From positions 1 to 64,000 of the forward strand of contig CAWEBN010000002.1 of NCBI GenBank assembly GCA_963807305.1: DNA of 64,000 bases, given 5' to 3'. Below, piece after piece: positions 47,699-56,252 of the stretch (positions are counted from its first letter, which is position 1; every line of letters starts with the position of its first letter). The notes below the pieces were generated by a model. That model was not told the DNA's origin. It made no database searches and saw nothing but the letters and a program-made list of their open reading frames with translations. Source of the stretch: JAOPZW01 sp963807305. Lineage in GTDB: Bacteria; Actinomycetota; Thermoleophilia; Solirubrobacterales; Solirubrobacteraceae. Both the position numbers and the translations under genes were made by a program.

Positions 47699-50422
47699 GT
47701 GCTCGCCCCACCTCGGACCACCCCTGCGCCTGCCACAGCGACGCCGCTCGACCTCGTCACGGCAGCGCTGGTGCCGATCGACGACGTCTTCGACCGCCTC
47801 GGCAGCGGCGCGGACGGGTTGACCGACGCCGAGGCGGCCCGGCGCATGGACGCGATCGGGCCCAACGCCATCCGCCAGCGGCAGGTCACCGCCCTCGGCG
47901 TCCTGCTCGCCCAGGTGCGCAACCCGCTGCTCGTCCTCCTGCTCGGCGCCGCGGCGGTCTCGGGGCTGACCGGCGATCCCACCGACGCGGTCATCATCGC
48001 GGTCATCGTCGTGCTGAGCGTGGGGCTGGGATTCGTCAACGAGTACCGCTCCGCTCGTGCGGTCGCGGCGCTGCACGCCGACATCCATTACGAGGCTCTG
48101 GTCCGGCGGGACGGAACGGACGAGAGGGTCGACGTGACGACCCTCGTGCCGGGCGATGTCATCGCGCTCCGCGTCGGCGACGTGGTGCCGGCCGACCTTC
48201 GGCTGCTCGAGGCCAACGGGCTCGAGTGCGACGAGGCGGTGCTCACCGGGGAGTCGCTCCCCGCGCCGAAGTCGACGGCGCCGGACCCGCCCTCGGACTC
48301 CGCTGTCGACCTGCCGTCGTGCGCCTTCATGGGCACCATCGTCCACCAGGGCTCAGGCGAAGGGGTCGTCGTGGCGACGGGCATGGCGACGGCCTTCGGG
48401 AAGATCGCGGTCGGGCTGGGCGAGCGGCCCACCGAGACCGCCTTCCAGCTAGGGCTGCGGGGCTTCTCGGCCCTGCTCGTCAAGGTCGCCGGCGTCCTGA
48501 CGGTGGGGATCTTCGCGATCAACGTCGCCCTCGACCGGCCGCTGATCGAGGCCCTGCTCTTCAGCCTGGCCATCGCGATCGGCATCACCCCGCAGCTGCT
48601 GCCCGCGATCGTGTCGGTGAGCCTCTCGAGCGGCTCGCGCGCGCTCGCACGCAAGCGTGTCCTCGTGAAGCGCCTCGTGACCATCGAGGACCTCGGCAAC
48701 ATCGACATCCTCTTCACCGACAAGACGGGAACGCTCACCGAGGGCGCGATCACCTTCCAGGCGGCCCTGGATGCTTCGGGCGCGCCCTCCGCCGCGGCCT
48801 TCCTTCTTGGCCTGGTCTGCAACGAGGCGGCCATGACGCCCACGGGCCCGGTCGGCGGCAACGCGCTCGACGTCGCCCTGTACGACGCCGAGCAGGCTCC
48901 GGCCCTGCTGCGGGCCCCCGACGGGCCGCGGGCCTACGAGCGGCTCGCGGTGCTGCCCTTCGACCACGAGCGCCAGCTGGCGACCGTCCTGGCCCGCCGC
49001 GGCCAGGACGCCCCGCTGCTCGTGACCAAGGGCGCCCCCGAGGCCGTCCTCTCGCGCTGCGTCGGCGCCGGCGACGAGAGCCGGCGCATCCTGCAGGGCC
49101 TGTTCGACGACGGCGCACGCGTCCTCGCCGTGGCCACGCGCGCGACTCCCGGCCTGGCGCAGCTCAGCATCGCGGATGAGCGCGACCTCCACCTCGAGGG
49201 CTTCCTGACGTTCGTCGACCGCCCCAAGGCCGACGCCGGCGCCTCGCTCGCGAAGCTCGCGCACCTCGGCGTCGCGGTCAAGATCATCACCGGCGACAAC
49301 GGCGCGGTCGCCGCCAAGGTCTGCCGTGACCTCGGCCTCGCGGTCGAGCAGGTGGTGACCGGCGCCGACATCGACCATCTCGAGGATCCCGGGCTGCTGG
49401 CGGCGATTCCCCACACCACCGTCTTCGCGCGCGTGAGTCCCGAGCAGAAGTCGCGCATCATCAAGGTGGCGCGCACGGGAGCGGTGGACGTCGCCTTTCT
49501 GGGCGACGGAGTCAACGACGCCGTCGCGCTGCACGCGGCGGACGTCGGCATCTCGGTGGACTCGGCCGCCGACGTGGCCAAGGATGCCGCCGACATCGTC
49601 CTGCTCGAGAAGGACCTCGGCGTCCTGGCCGACGGCGTGACCGAGGGGCGGCGGATCTTCGCCAACACCATGAAGTACGTCCTCATGGCGACCTCCTCGA
49701 ACTTCGGGAACATGTTCAGCGCCGCGGGCGCCTCGCTCTTCCTGTCCTTCCTGCCGATGCTGCCCTCGCAGATCCTGCTCAACAACCTCCTCTACGACGT
49801 CGGCCAGCTCGCGATCCCCGGCGACCGCGTCGACCCGGAGGTCCTCGCCCGGCCCGCGGCGTGGGACATCGCCTTCGTGCGGCGCTTCATGGCCGTCTTC
49901 GGCCCCGTGAGCTCGATCTTCGACTTCCTGACCTTCTTCGTGATGCTCGTCGTGCTGAACGCGGGGCACGCCGAGTTCCGCACCGGGTGGTTCGTCGAGT
50001 CGCTGGCGACGCAGACCCTGGTCGTCTTCGTCATCCGCACGCGCCGCAGCCCCTCGTACACGAGCCGGCCGAGCCGGGCCATGACGGTGCTCCCGATCGC
50101 GTGCGCGTCAGTGGGGGCGCTGCTGCCGATCACGCCGCTCGCGCCGGCGCTCGGCTTCACCCCGCTGCCAATTGCGTTCTTCGCGATCCTCGTGGCGATG
50201 ATCGTGGCCTACCTCATGCTCGTCGAGGTCGTCAAGCGACGCTTCTACGCCAGCCAGCCTCCCGCGCACGGACCGCGCCGCTCGCCCCACGTGCGCCATG
50301 CGCATCGCGTCCATCGGCGCGCGGCGCGCTTCCGGCATCCGAGCGCATCAGTGGTTTCTCCCGTCGTGCGCCGCCTACGTGGCGTGGTTCGCTGGTCGCT
50401 GTTGCACCCGTCGAGGCCCTGA
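47699..50422 (+). CDS. mgtA: Magnesium-translocating P-type ATPase (MgtA type)
   Basis: The start is uncertain: GTG 47699 follows GGGGAGGA closely, and a later in-frame GTG is at 47771. About 907 residues contain the N-terminal cation ATPase domain (GLTDAEAARRMDAIGPNAI), the actuator ECDEAVLTGESLPAPKS, the phosphorylation loop DILFTDKTGTLTEGA, the hinge FLGDGVNDAVALHAADVG and C-terminal helices with FRTGWFVESLATQTLVVFVIRTRR, typical of MgtA/MgtB. The last 60 residues are Arg-rich. It should import Mg2+. A cation ATPase (CtpF) is also part of the mycobacterial DosR regulon. Confidence 0.9.
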   Translation: MLAPPRTTPAPATATPLDLVTAALVPIDDVFDRLGSGADGLTDAEAARRMDAIGPNAIRQRQVTALGVLLAQVRNPLLVLLLGAAAVSGLTGDPTDAVIIAVIVVLSVGLGFVNEYRSARAVAALHADIHYEALVRRDGTDERVDVTTLVPGDVIALRVGDVVPADLRLLEANGLECDEAVLTGESLPAPKSTAPDPPSDSAVDLPSCAFMGTIVHQGSGEGVVVATGMATAFGKIAVGLGERPTETAFQLGLRGFSALLVKVAGVLTVGIFAINVALDRPLIEALLFSLAIAIGITPQLLPAIVSVSLSSGSRALARKRVLVKRLVTIEDLGNIDILFTDKTGTLTEGAITFQAALDASGAPSAAAFLLGLVCNEAAMTPTGPVGGNALDVALYDAEQAPALLRAPDGPRAYERLAVLPFDHERQLATVLARRGQDAPLLVTKGAPEAVLSRCVGAGDESRRILQGLFDDGARVLAVATRATPGLAQLSIADERDLHLEGFLTFVDRPKADAGASLAKLAHLGVAVKIITGDNGAVAAKVCRDLGLAVEQVVTGADIDHLEDPGLLAAIPHTTVFARVSPEQKSRIIKVARTGAVDVAFLGDGVNDAVALHAADVGISVDSAADVAKDAADIVLLEKDLGVLADGVTEGRRIFANTMKYVLMATSSNFGNMFSAAGASLFLSFLPMLPSQILLNNLLYDVGQLAIPGDRVDPEVLARPAAWDIAFVRRFMAVFGPVSSIFDFLTFFVMLVVLNAGHAEFRTGWFVESLATQTLVVFVIRTRRSPSYTSRPSRAMTVLPIACASVGALLPITPLAPALGFTPLPIAFFAILVAMIVAYLMLVEVVKRRFYASQPPAHGPRRSPHVRHAHRVHRRAARFRHPSASVVSPVVRRLRGVVRWSLLHPSRP

Positions 50423-50570
50423 ACGGGCAATGCTCCCGGCGATGGCGCTCGAGCTCAGTCGGACGATACGAGCGAGCACGGGCCCGATCACCCGCGCGCG
50501 GCTCGGTAGTGGTCGGAGACAGCGGGCTGCGGGGCCGCTGGTGGGTGACGGGTGACGACGGTGCTCGACC

Positions 50571-50598
50571 CGGCGGGCTCCGAGCGGACCGCCCGCCG
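50571..50598. terminator. Bidirectional terminator-like hairpin
   Basis: CGGCGGGC and GCCCGCCG form a perfect 8-bp stem around a 12-base loop between the convergent ATPase and DUF202 genes. The remaining 200-bp spacer shows nothing further. Confidence 0.5.
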
Positions 50599-50621
50599 AG
50601 CGCACGGCGAGCGAAGCGCCG

Positions 50622-51014
50622 TCAGATCTGCGCAGCGACGAGCACGACGGTCCCCGCGACCAGCACCGCGCCGCCGATCGTGAAGCCTGCCACGACAGCG
50701 AACGCCAGCGGCGTGTGCACCCCATCAGCGATCGCGCGCTCGAGCTCGCGCTGGCGGCGGGCGCCGAGCACCAGCAGCGCCAGCGCCAGCGCCGCGTAGC
50801 CGAACCCCAGGACCATGTACGGCCACGGCGCGACCTTGAGCAGCTCCGGGGCGAAGCGCCCGACGGCGAGCGCGCCCGCGGTGGCGGTCAGCGCGGTCCG
50901 CCACCACGCCAGCCAGGTGCGCTCGGCCGCCATCGAGGTCCGCTGCCAGACGTCGACCTGTACGTCGGCTGGCGCGGGCGACTCCGGCTCGGGTACCGGG
51001 TCGGGCTCCGCCAT
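50622..51014 (-). CDS. DUF202 (YidH-like) membrane protein
   Basis: The 130-residue protein has an acidic Pro-rich N-terminus, then the DUF202 hallmark RTSMAAERTWLAWWRTAL followed by three helices (ALTATAGALAVGRFA, YMVLGFGYAALALALLVLGA, FAVVAGFTIGGAVLVAGTVV). The function of the family is unknown. It is 9 bp downstream of the arsenate reductase on the same strand, so it is probably the last gene of the arsenic operon. Confidence 0.85.
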   Translation of the reverse strand: MAEPDPVPEPESPAPADVQVDVWQRTSMAAERTWLAWWRTALTATAGALAVGRFAPELLKVAPWPYMVLGFGYAALALALLVLGARRQRELERAIADGVHTPLAFAVVAGFTIGGAVLVAGTVVLVAAQI

Positions 51015-51023
51015 GGGCGGAGT

Positions 51024-51443
51024 CTACGAGTGCCCCGCAGCGGTTGGGGGAGCGCCGTCGAGTTCGGCCACCAGCTCGCGCACGCGCCCGGCGATCTCGT
51101 CACGGGTGTCGCGGACCTCCTCGACCGGCCGCCCGGCGGGGTCGTCGAGGTCCCAGTCGACGTAGCGCTTGCCGGGGATGTAGGGGCACTCGTCGCCGCA
51201 GCCCATGGTCACCACGACGTCGGCCTGCTCGGCCATCTCGCGCGTCAGCCCGCGCGGGACGCGGTCCGAGAGGTCCGTGCCGACCTCGCGCATGACGGCC
51301 ACGACCTCGGGGTGGACGCGGTCGGCCGGCGTGGTGCCGGCCGAGAGGGCGCGGTGGCGTCCGCCGCCGGCCTGCTCGAAGAGGGCGGCGGACATCTGCG
51401 AGCGCCCGGCGTTCTGGCGGCAGACGAAGAGCGCGGTGGCCAT
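51024..51443 (-). CDS. arsC: Arsenate reductase, low-molecular-weight phosphatase family
   Basis: The 139 residues have the CX5R loop at the very start (FVCRQNAGRSQMSAALFEQ; Cys8, Arg14) and the second cysteine segment VVTMGCGDECPYIPG, then the loop DWDLDDPAGRPVEEVRDTRD with the general-acid Asp. This fits thioredoxin- or mycothiol-linked arsenate reductases. It reduces arsenate to arsenite, the substrate of the ArsM encoded 12 bp upstream. Confidence 0.9.
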   Translation of the reverse strand: MATALFVCRQNAGRSQMSAALFEQAGGGRHRALSAGTTPADRVHPEVVAVMREVGTDLSDRVPRGLTREMAEQADVVVTMGCGDECPYIPGKRYVDWDLDDPAGRPVEEVRDTRDEIAGRVRELVAELDGAPPTAAGHS

Positions 51444-51455
51444 GGCGCCGTGTGC

Positions 51456-52223
51456 TCACCGGGCGGGCTTGCGGGCGCGCACGATGGCCGACGCGGCCTC
51501 GGCGTGCACCCGGTGGGTCTCTCGGATCTCGATGTCGGTCAGCCCCGCGGCGCTCAGCGCCGCGCGGAACTCGCGCTCGGTCAGAGCGCCTGCGATGCAG
51601 CCTGTGTAGGCCGCCATGTCGGCGCGCGTGGCCTCATCCATACCGGGGTCGGCGATCACGTCGGAGACGGCGAAGCGCCCGCCGGGCCGCAGCACCCGTG
51701 CGGCCTCGGCCAGCACCTTGGGCTTGTCGCCGGCGAGGTTGATCACGCAGTTGGAGATGACGACGTCGACCGACGCGTCGGGGAGCGGGATGTCCTCGAT
51801 GTAGCCCTTGACGAACTCGACGTTGTCCACGCCGGCCTGCGCGGCGTTCGCGCGGGCGAGGGCGAGCATCTCGTCGGTCATGTCCAGCCCGATCGCCTTG
51901 CCCGACGCGCCGACCCGGCGAGCGCTGATGAGCACGTCGGCGCCGGCGCCCGAGCCCAGGTCGAGCACCGTCTCGCCTTCGTGCAGATCGGCCACGGCGG
52001 TCGGCACCCCGCACCCGAGTGAGGCCGACACCGCCGCCTGCGTTGCACCCTGCGCGTCCGCCTCGTCGTAGAGGGCCGAGCCGAAGACGTCCGGGCCGCA
52101 CCCGCACGAGGCGTCGTCGGCGTCGGCGGCCGTGCGGGCCGCGGCCGCGTACCGCTCGCGTACGACCTCGCGGATGTCGCCGTGCGCGTCGCCGGCGGGT
52201 TCGGGCGTGGTCAGCTCAGCCAT
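51456..52223 (-). CDS. arsM: Arsenite S-adenosylmethionine methyltransferase
   Basis: ATG 52223 is chosen since GAGGAG precedes it, while the open frame further up is the arsR gene in another frame. The 255 residues carry an N-terminal SCGCG cysteine pair, the SAM motif VLDLGSGAGADVLISARRVG and the later cysteines in VISNCVINLAGDK and AAYTGCIAGAL, the arsenite-binding thiols. It methylates arsenite to volatile or less bound species. Its 5' end overlaps the 3' end of arsR. Confidence 0.93.
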   Translation of the reverse strand: MAELTTPEPAGDAHGDIREVVRERYAAAARTAADADDASCGCGPDVFGSALYDEADAQGATQAAVSASLGCGVPTAVADLHEGETVLDLGSGAGADVLISARRVGASGKAIGLDMTDEMLALARANAAQAGVDNVEFVKGYIEDIPLPDASVDVVISNCVINLAGDKPKVLAEAARVLRPGGRFAVSDVIADPGMDEATRADMAAYTGCIAGALTEREFRAALSAAGLTDIEIRETHRVHAEAASAIVRARKPAR

Positions 52224-52555
52224 GCGGTCAGCTCCTCGAGAGCGTGTGGTGACAACGAGTAATAGGCCCATCGGTGGCGCCGCTCGACCACGACGAGGCC
52301 GGCGTCGACGAGCTTCTTGAGATGGTGCGAGAGCGTCGACTGCGGCATCGCGAACAGCGGGACCAGTTCGCATTGGCACACCTCGACCGGGCTGCGCCGC
52401 AGCACGTCGAGGATGTTCACGCGCACCGGCTCGGCCAGCGCGCTTGCGCTCTGCGCAATGCGCGCGGCGTCCAGGGTGTCATCGAGCCCGACGGGCGCCG
52501 GACAGCAGCCTGCGGCGGCGGGGCCGGCAGAGAGCGTGGGAAGCGGCGTGCTCAT
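52211..52555 (-). CDS. arsR: ArsR-family transcriptional repressor
   Basis: Starting at MSTPLPTLSAGP (ATG 52555; an ATG at 52567 would add four residues) there are 114 residues with a winged helix: EPVRVNILDVLRRSPVEVCQCEL, SQSTLSHHLKKLVDAGLVVVERR-like helix and YYSLSPHALEEL. Cysteines in VCQCEL and the N-terminal CCPAP could bind arsenite. The start codon lies inside a perfect inverted repeat, the likely auto-operator. It heads the arsR-arsM-arsC-DUF202 operon. Confidence 0.9.
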   Translation of the reverse strand: MSTPLPTLSAGPAAAGCCPAPVGLDDTLDAARIAQSASALAEPVRVNILDVLRRSPVEVCQCELVPLFAMPQSTLSHHLKKLVDAGLVVVERRHRWAYYSLSPHALEELTAWLS

Positions 52556-52576
52556 ATCGAACTCCATCGATATGAG
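52551..52576. promoter_or_regulatory. ArsR operator: 10-bp perfect inverted repeat
   Basis: CTCATATCGA-ACTCCA-TCGATATGAG: two perfect 10-bp arms with a 6-bp spacer, overlapping the two possible arsR start codons. It is unusually A+T-rich for this window and typical of an ArsR/SmtB autorepression site. Confidence 0.75.
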
Positions 52577-52672
52577 CACGATACCGGGGCGCCACTGGCA
52601 GATCAAGGCTCGATCGGCCCGGCCCGGGCGGACGCCCTCCTGCCGTCCGCGCCGGCGATACGGTTCCCGGGC

Positions 52673-53887
52673 ATGCGGAGCACCGAGGCCAGGGCGATCG
52701 GCGAGCTCGCGGGGCGCACGCTGGCGGGCGCGGGCACGCTGGTGCGCGACGTCCACATGGCGGTCTCGGGACGGGCCTTCACGGCGGTCGGGCCCGGCGG
52801 CGCTCCGGCCCGCGTCGTCCACGACGGCGTCGCCGAGGCGCTCTACGGCGGCGTGCGCACGGCGCTCGCGGCTCTGCCCCGGGGCGCGGGTGCGGCCATC
52901 GCCCGCTCGGCCCTCGACGATGCGCCGGCGCTGGCACAGTCAGCGCGCGGGAGCCTTGCGCTCGCGGCCCTCAACGCCTACTTCGGCGATGCCCTCGTCG
53001 CCGGCGACAGCCCGCTGGCGCTGGCGATGACGCTGCGCCACCGCGGCGCCGACCTTCCGGTCGTGCCCGAAGCGCTCGCAGACGCTCTGCCCGACGCCGA
53101 CGCGCGGGTGGCGATCTTCGTCCATGGCCTCGGCGAGACCGACGCGTCGTGGCGGCTGCGCGCCGACACGCAAGGGCCCGGCTACGCCGCATGCCTGCGG
53201 CGAGACCTCGGCCACACCCCGATCGAGCTGCGCTACAACACCGGCCTGCACATCTCCGACAACGGCCGTGCCCTGGCCGCTCTGCTGGAGCAGCTGCACG
53301 ATGCCTGGCCCGTGGCCATCGAGGAGATCGTCATCGTCGGGCACTCGATGGGCGGGCTCGTCGCGCGCAGCGCCTGCCACTACGGCAGCCGCGAGGACCA
53401 CGCGTGGACGAAAGGCGTGCGCCACGTCTTCTGCCTGGGGTCGCCGCACCTCGGCGCTCCGCTGGAGAAGGGCGTCAACGCCCTGGGCTGGGCGCTGCGC
53501 CGCGTGCCCGAGACGCGACCGTTGGCCAACCTGCTCGGGGTGCGCAGCGCGGGGATCAAGGACCTGCGCTACGGGTCATGCGTCGAGGAGGACTGGTGCG
53601 ACTGCGATCCCGACGAGCTCCTCACGGACCGCTGCCACGACGTCCCCTTGCTGCCCGGCGCGCGCTTCTACTTCGTCGCCGCGACACTCAGCCGCCGTCC
53701 CGGCGACGCGCTGGGCGCGATCCTCGGAGACCTGCTCGTCCGCGTCCCCAGCGCCGCGGGCGAGGGGCGCAGGCGCAAGGTCGGCTTCGCGATCGAGGAC
53801 GGCCACCACGTGGGCGGCGTGACGCACTTCGATCTGCTCAACCACCCCGCGGTGTACGACCAGATCCGAGCCTGGATCGAGCGATGA
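52673..53887 (+). CDS. Alpha/beta-hydrolase, lipase-like (PGAP1/esterase family)
   Basis: ATG 52673 gives 404 residues. The helical N-terminus (about 1-130) precedes an alpha/beta-hydrolase core: oxyanion strand VAIFVHGLGETDASW, nucleophile elbow IVGHSMGGLVARSA (Ser225), HVFCLGSPHLGAPLEKGV, and a probable His in DGHHVGGVTHFDLL. There is no signal peptide, so it is likely cytosolic or membrane-peripheral. It overlaps the adenylate cyclase gene by 4 bp. The substrate is unknown; ester lipids are a guess. Confidence 0.87.
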   Translation: MRSTEARAIGELAGRTLAGAGTLVRDVHMAVSGRAFTAVGPGGAPARVVHDGVAEALYGGVRTALAALPRGAGAAIARSALDDAPALAQSARGSLALAALNAYFGDALVAGDSPLALAMTLRHRGADLPVVPEALADALPDADARVAIFVHGLGETDASWRLRADTQGPGYAACLRRDLGHTPIELRYNTGLHISDNGRALAALLEQLHDAWPVAIEEIVIVGHSMGGLVARSACHYGSREDHAWTKGVRHVFCLGSPHLGAPLEKGVNALGWALRRVPETRPLANLLGVRSAGIKDLRYGSCVEEDWCDCDPDELLTDRCHDVPLLPGARFYFVAATLSRRPGDALGAILGDLLVRVPSAAGEGRRRKVGFAIEDGHHVGGVTHFDLLNHPAVYDQIRAWIER

Positions 53888-54942
53888 GCGACCGCGAGCT
53901 GCTGCTCGCACGCCTGCGCGACGCGGGCGCCGAGGACGAGGAGATCGAGCGAGCCGACGCCGAGGAGCGCCTGCCGACGCTCGCCGTCGAGCTCGCCCTG
54001 GGCGGCGCCGGGCGCCACTCGCTCAGCCACGTGGCGCGCGAGTCGGGGCTGCAGCCCGGGTTCCTGCGCGAGCTCATGCAGGCGGTCGGGCGACCCAACC
54101 CCGGGCGCGGCGAGCGGATCTTCACGGACGAGGACATCGAGACCGCGCGCGTGATCAAGCGCCTCATCGACGCCGGCCTGCCACGGCGCGAGCTGCTCGA
54201 GGTCGGGCGCGTGCTGGGCCAGGGCATGGCGCACGCCTCCGAGGCGGTCAGGCGCCTCGTCGGCAACGCGCTGATGCAGCCGGGCGACAGCGAGTACACC
54301 GTCGGCCTGCGCTTCGCTGCGGCGGCCGACGAGCTGGCCCCGCTGATGCCGACGCTCCTCGACCACCAGTTCCGCGCGCATCTGCGCGACGGCATGCGCC
54401 GCGAGCTCGTGACCGAGTCCGAGCGCGAGGTCGGTCGCCTGGCCGGCACGCGCGACGTCGCGATCGCCTTCGCCGACCTCGTCGGCTACACGCGCCTCGG
54501 CGAGCAGCTCCCGGCCGAGGACCTCGGGAGCATCGCCGGGCGCTTCGCCGACCTCGCGGTGGCCTCGGTCAAGCGGCCCGCAACGCTGATCAAGACGATC
54601 GGCGACGGCGCGATGTTCGCCTCGCCAGAGGTGCCCCCGCTGCTCGTGACCCTGCAGCGGCTCGTCGAGTCCGTGGCCAAGGAGGACCAGCGGTTCCCGG
54701 AGGTGCGCGTCGGGGTCGCCCACGGGCCGGCGACCACCCGCGGCGGCGACTGGTTCGGCGCCACGGTCAACGTCGCCAGCCGCGTGACCGAGATCGCACG
54801 GCCCGGGCGCATCCTCGCCACCGAGGCGGTGCGTGCCCTGGCGCCGGACGAGGGGTGGCAGCGCCGCCGGCGAAGGGCGAACCTCAAGGGCGTCGACGGG
54901 CGCGTGCGGCTCTTCTCGCTCACCGCCGACGACAGCGGCTGA
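53884..54942 (+). CDS. Class III adenylate cyclase with N-terminal regulatory domain (Rv1264-like)
   Basis: The 352 residues combine an all-helical regulatory half (about 1-175) and a cyclase domain (about 180-350). All catalytic residues are visible: metal Asp in IAFADLVGYTRLGEQ and in KTIGDGAM, the adenine Lys in LIKTIGDG, the adenine Asp in GGDWFGATVNVASRV, and the transition-state Asn and Arg in VNVASR. The layout and motifs resemble mycobacterial Rv1264, an autoinhibited pH-responsive cyclase. The lipase-cyclase overlap suggests cAMP and lipid release are coupled. A CRP-type target is not seen here. Confidence 0.9.
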   Translation: MSDRELLLARLRDAGAEDEEIERADAEERLPTLAVELALGGAGRHSLSHVARESGLQPGFLRELMQAVGRPNPGRGERIFTDEDIETARVIKRLIDAGLPRRELLEVGRVLGQGMAHASEAVRRLVGNALMQPGDSEYTVGLRFAAAADELAPLMPTLLDHQFRAHLRDGMRRELVTESEREVGRLAGTRDVAIAFADLVGYTRLGEQLPAEDLGSIAGRFADLAVASVKRPATLIKTIGDGAMFASPEVPPLLVTLQRLVESVAKEDQRFPEVRVGVAHGPATTRGGDWFGATVNVASRVTEIARPGRILATEAVRALAPDEGWQRRRRRANLKGVDGRVRLFSLTADDSG

Positions 54943-54957
54943 TCGACCTGGATGAGA

Positions 54958-55009
54958 CCTCCGCGCGTGCGCGCCACGCGCCGTGCGGCGGGCGGGGCCC
55001 GTGCGGAGG
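54958..55009 (+). terminator. Possible terminator after adenylate cyclase
   Basis: CCTCCGC and GCGGAGG can pair across a 38-base G+C-rich loop just after the cyclase stop codon. The long loop makes this a weak call. Confidence 0.25.
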
Positions 55010-55031
55010 CCTCGGCTAGGCTCCGCGCCCT

Positions 55032-56252
55032 GTGACCCCGCGTCGCCTGCCCCGCTGGTCGGAGCTGCGCCCTCTGCTCGCGCCGCGCCGGCCCGAGCTC
55101 GACCCGACCGCGCGGCGCCTCGCGCGCGCGGCGAGCATCGCCGACCTGCGCGCGATCGCCCGACGGCGGGCTCCGCGAGCGGTCTTCGACTACGCCGACG
55201 GCGCCGCCGACACCGAGGTCGGTCTGCGCCGCGCGCGCGAGGCGTTCACGCGCGTCGAGCTGGTCCCGAGCATCCTGCGCGACGTCTCGGCGGTCGACGC
55301 CTCGACCACGATCTTCGGCCGCCCCGCCTCGCTGCCGCTCGCCTTCGCTCCGACCGGCTTCACGCGCCTGTTCCACCACGAGGGCGAACGCGCGGTGGCG
55401 CGCGTCGCCGAGCGCGTGGGCATTCCCGCCGGCCTGTCGACGGTGGGCACGGTCACACCCGAGGCCCTCGCGGCGGAGGCGCCCACGGCCTCGAAGTGGT
55501 TCCAGCTCTACATGTGGCCCGACCGCGACGCGAGCGCCGAGCTCATCGGGCGCGCGCGCACGGCCGGCTTCCACGTCCTGGCGCTCACGGTCGACGTGCC
55601 GGTGGCCGGCTCGCGCCTGCGCGACGTGCACAACGGCCTCGTCTTCCCGCCCCGCCCGACGCTGCGCACGCTCGGCGACATGGCGTTGCACCCGTCGTGG
55701 TGGGCCAACATGCTCACCACCGAGCCGCTGGCCTTCGCCTCGCTGAAGGCACCGCCGACCACGGTCGCGCGGGTGGCCAGCCTCTTCGACGCGGCGCTCA
55801 AGGACGCCGACATCGGCTGGCTGCGCGAGCTGTGGGACGGCCCGCTCGTGATCAAGGGCGTGCTCACCGCCGAGGACGCGCGCCGCGTGATCGACCTCGG
55901 CGCCGACGGCGTCGTCGTCTCGAGCCATGGCGCGCGCCAGCTCGACCTCTCGCCCACGCCGCTCGAGGTGCTGCCCGAGATCGTCGAGGCGATCGGCGAT
56001 CGCGCCGAGGTCTTCCTCGACTCGGGGATCCTCACCGGCGCCGACGTCGTGGCCGCCGTCGCCATGGGCGCCCGCGCGTGCCTCGTCGCACGCGCCTACT
56101 GCTACGGGCTGATGGCGGCCGGCGAGCGCGGCGTCCAGCACGCCCACGACCTGCTGCGCGCCGAGATCGTGCGCACGATGGCGCTGCTAGGGGTGAGCGC
56201 CGTGAGCGACCTCACCCCGGACCGCGTCCGGCTTCGTCCGCCCGGCGCGTAG
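55032..56252 (+). CDS. FMN-dependent alpha-hydroxy-acid oxidizing protein (LldD-like)
   Basis: The 406-residue protein is of the lactate/glycolate oxidase and mycofactocin-type dehydrogenase family. It has AVFDYADGAADTEVGLRRAR, LPLAFAPTGFTRLFHHEGE, KWFQLYMWPDRD, the active-site VVVSSHGARQLDLSPTPLEVL (His and Arg), and the phosphate-binding DSGILTGADVVAAVAMGARAC. It oxidises a 2-hydroxy acid to the 2-oxo acid. GTG is the start. Its 3' end overlaps a convergent membrane-protein gene by 66 bp. Confidence 0.9.
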   Translation: MTPRRLPRWSELRPLLAPRRPELDPTARRLARAASIADLRAIARRRAPRAVFDYADGAADTEVGLRRAREAFTRVELVPSILRDVSAVDASTTIFGRPASLPLAFAPTGFTRLFHHEGERAVARVAERVGIPAGLSTVGTVTPEALAAEAPTASKWFQLYMWPDRDASAELIGRARTAGFHVLALTVDVPVAGSRLRDVHNGLVFPPRPTLRTLGDMALHPSWWANMLTTEPLAFASLKAPPTTVARVASLFDAALKDADIGWLRELWDGPLVIKGVLTAEDARRVIDLGADGVVVSSHGARQLDLSPTPLEVLPEIVEAIGDRAEVFLDSGILTGADVVAAVAMGARACLVARAYCYGLMAAGERGVQHAHDLLRAEIVRTMALLGVSAVSDLTPDRVRLRPPGA

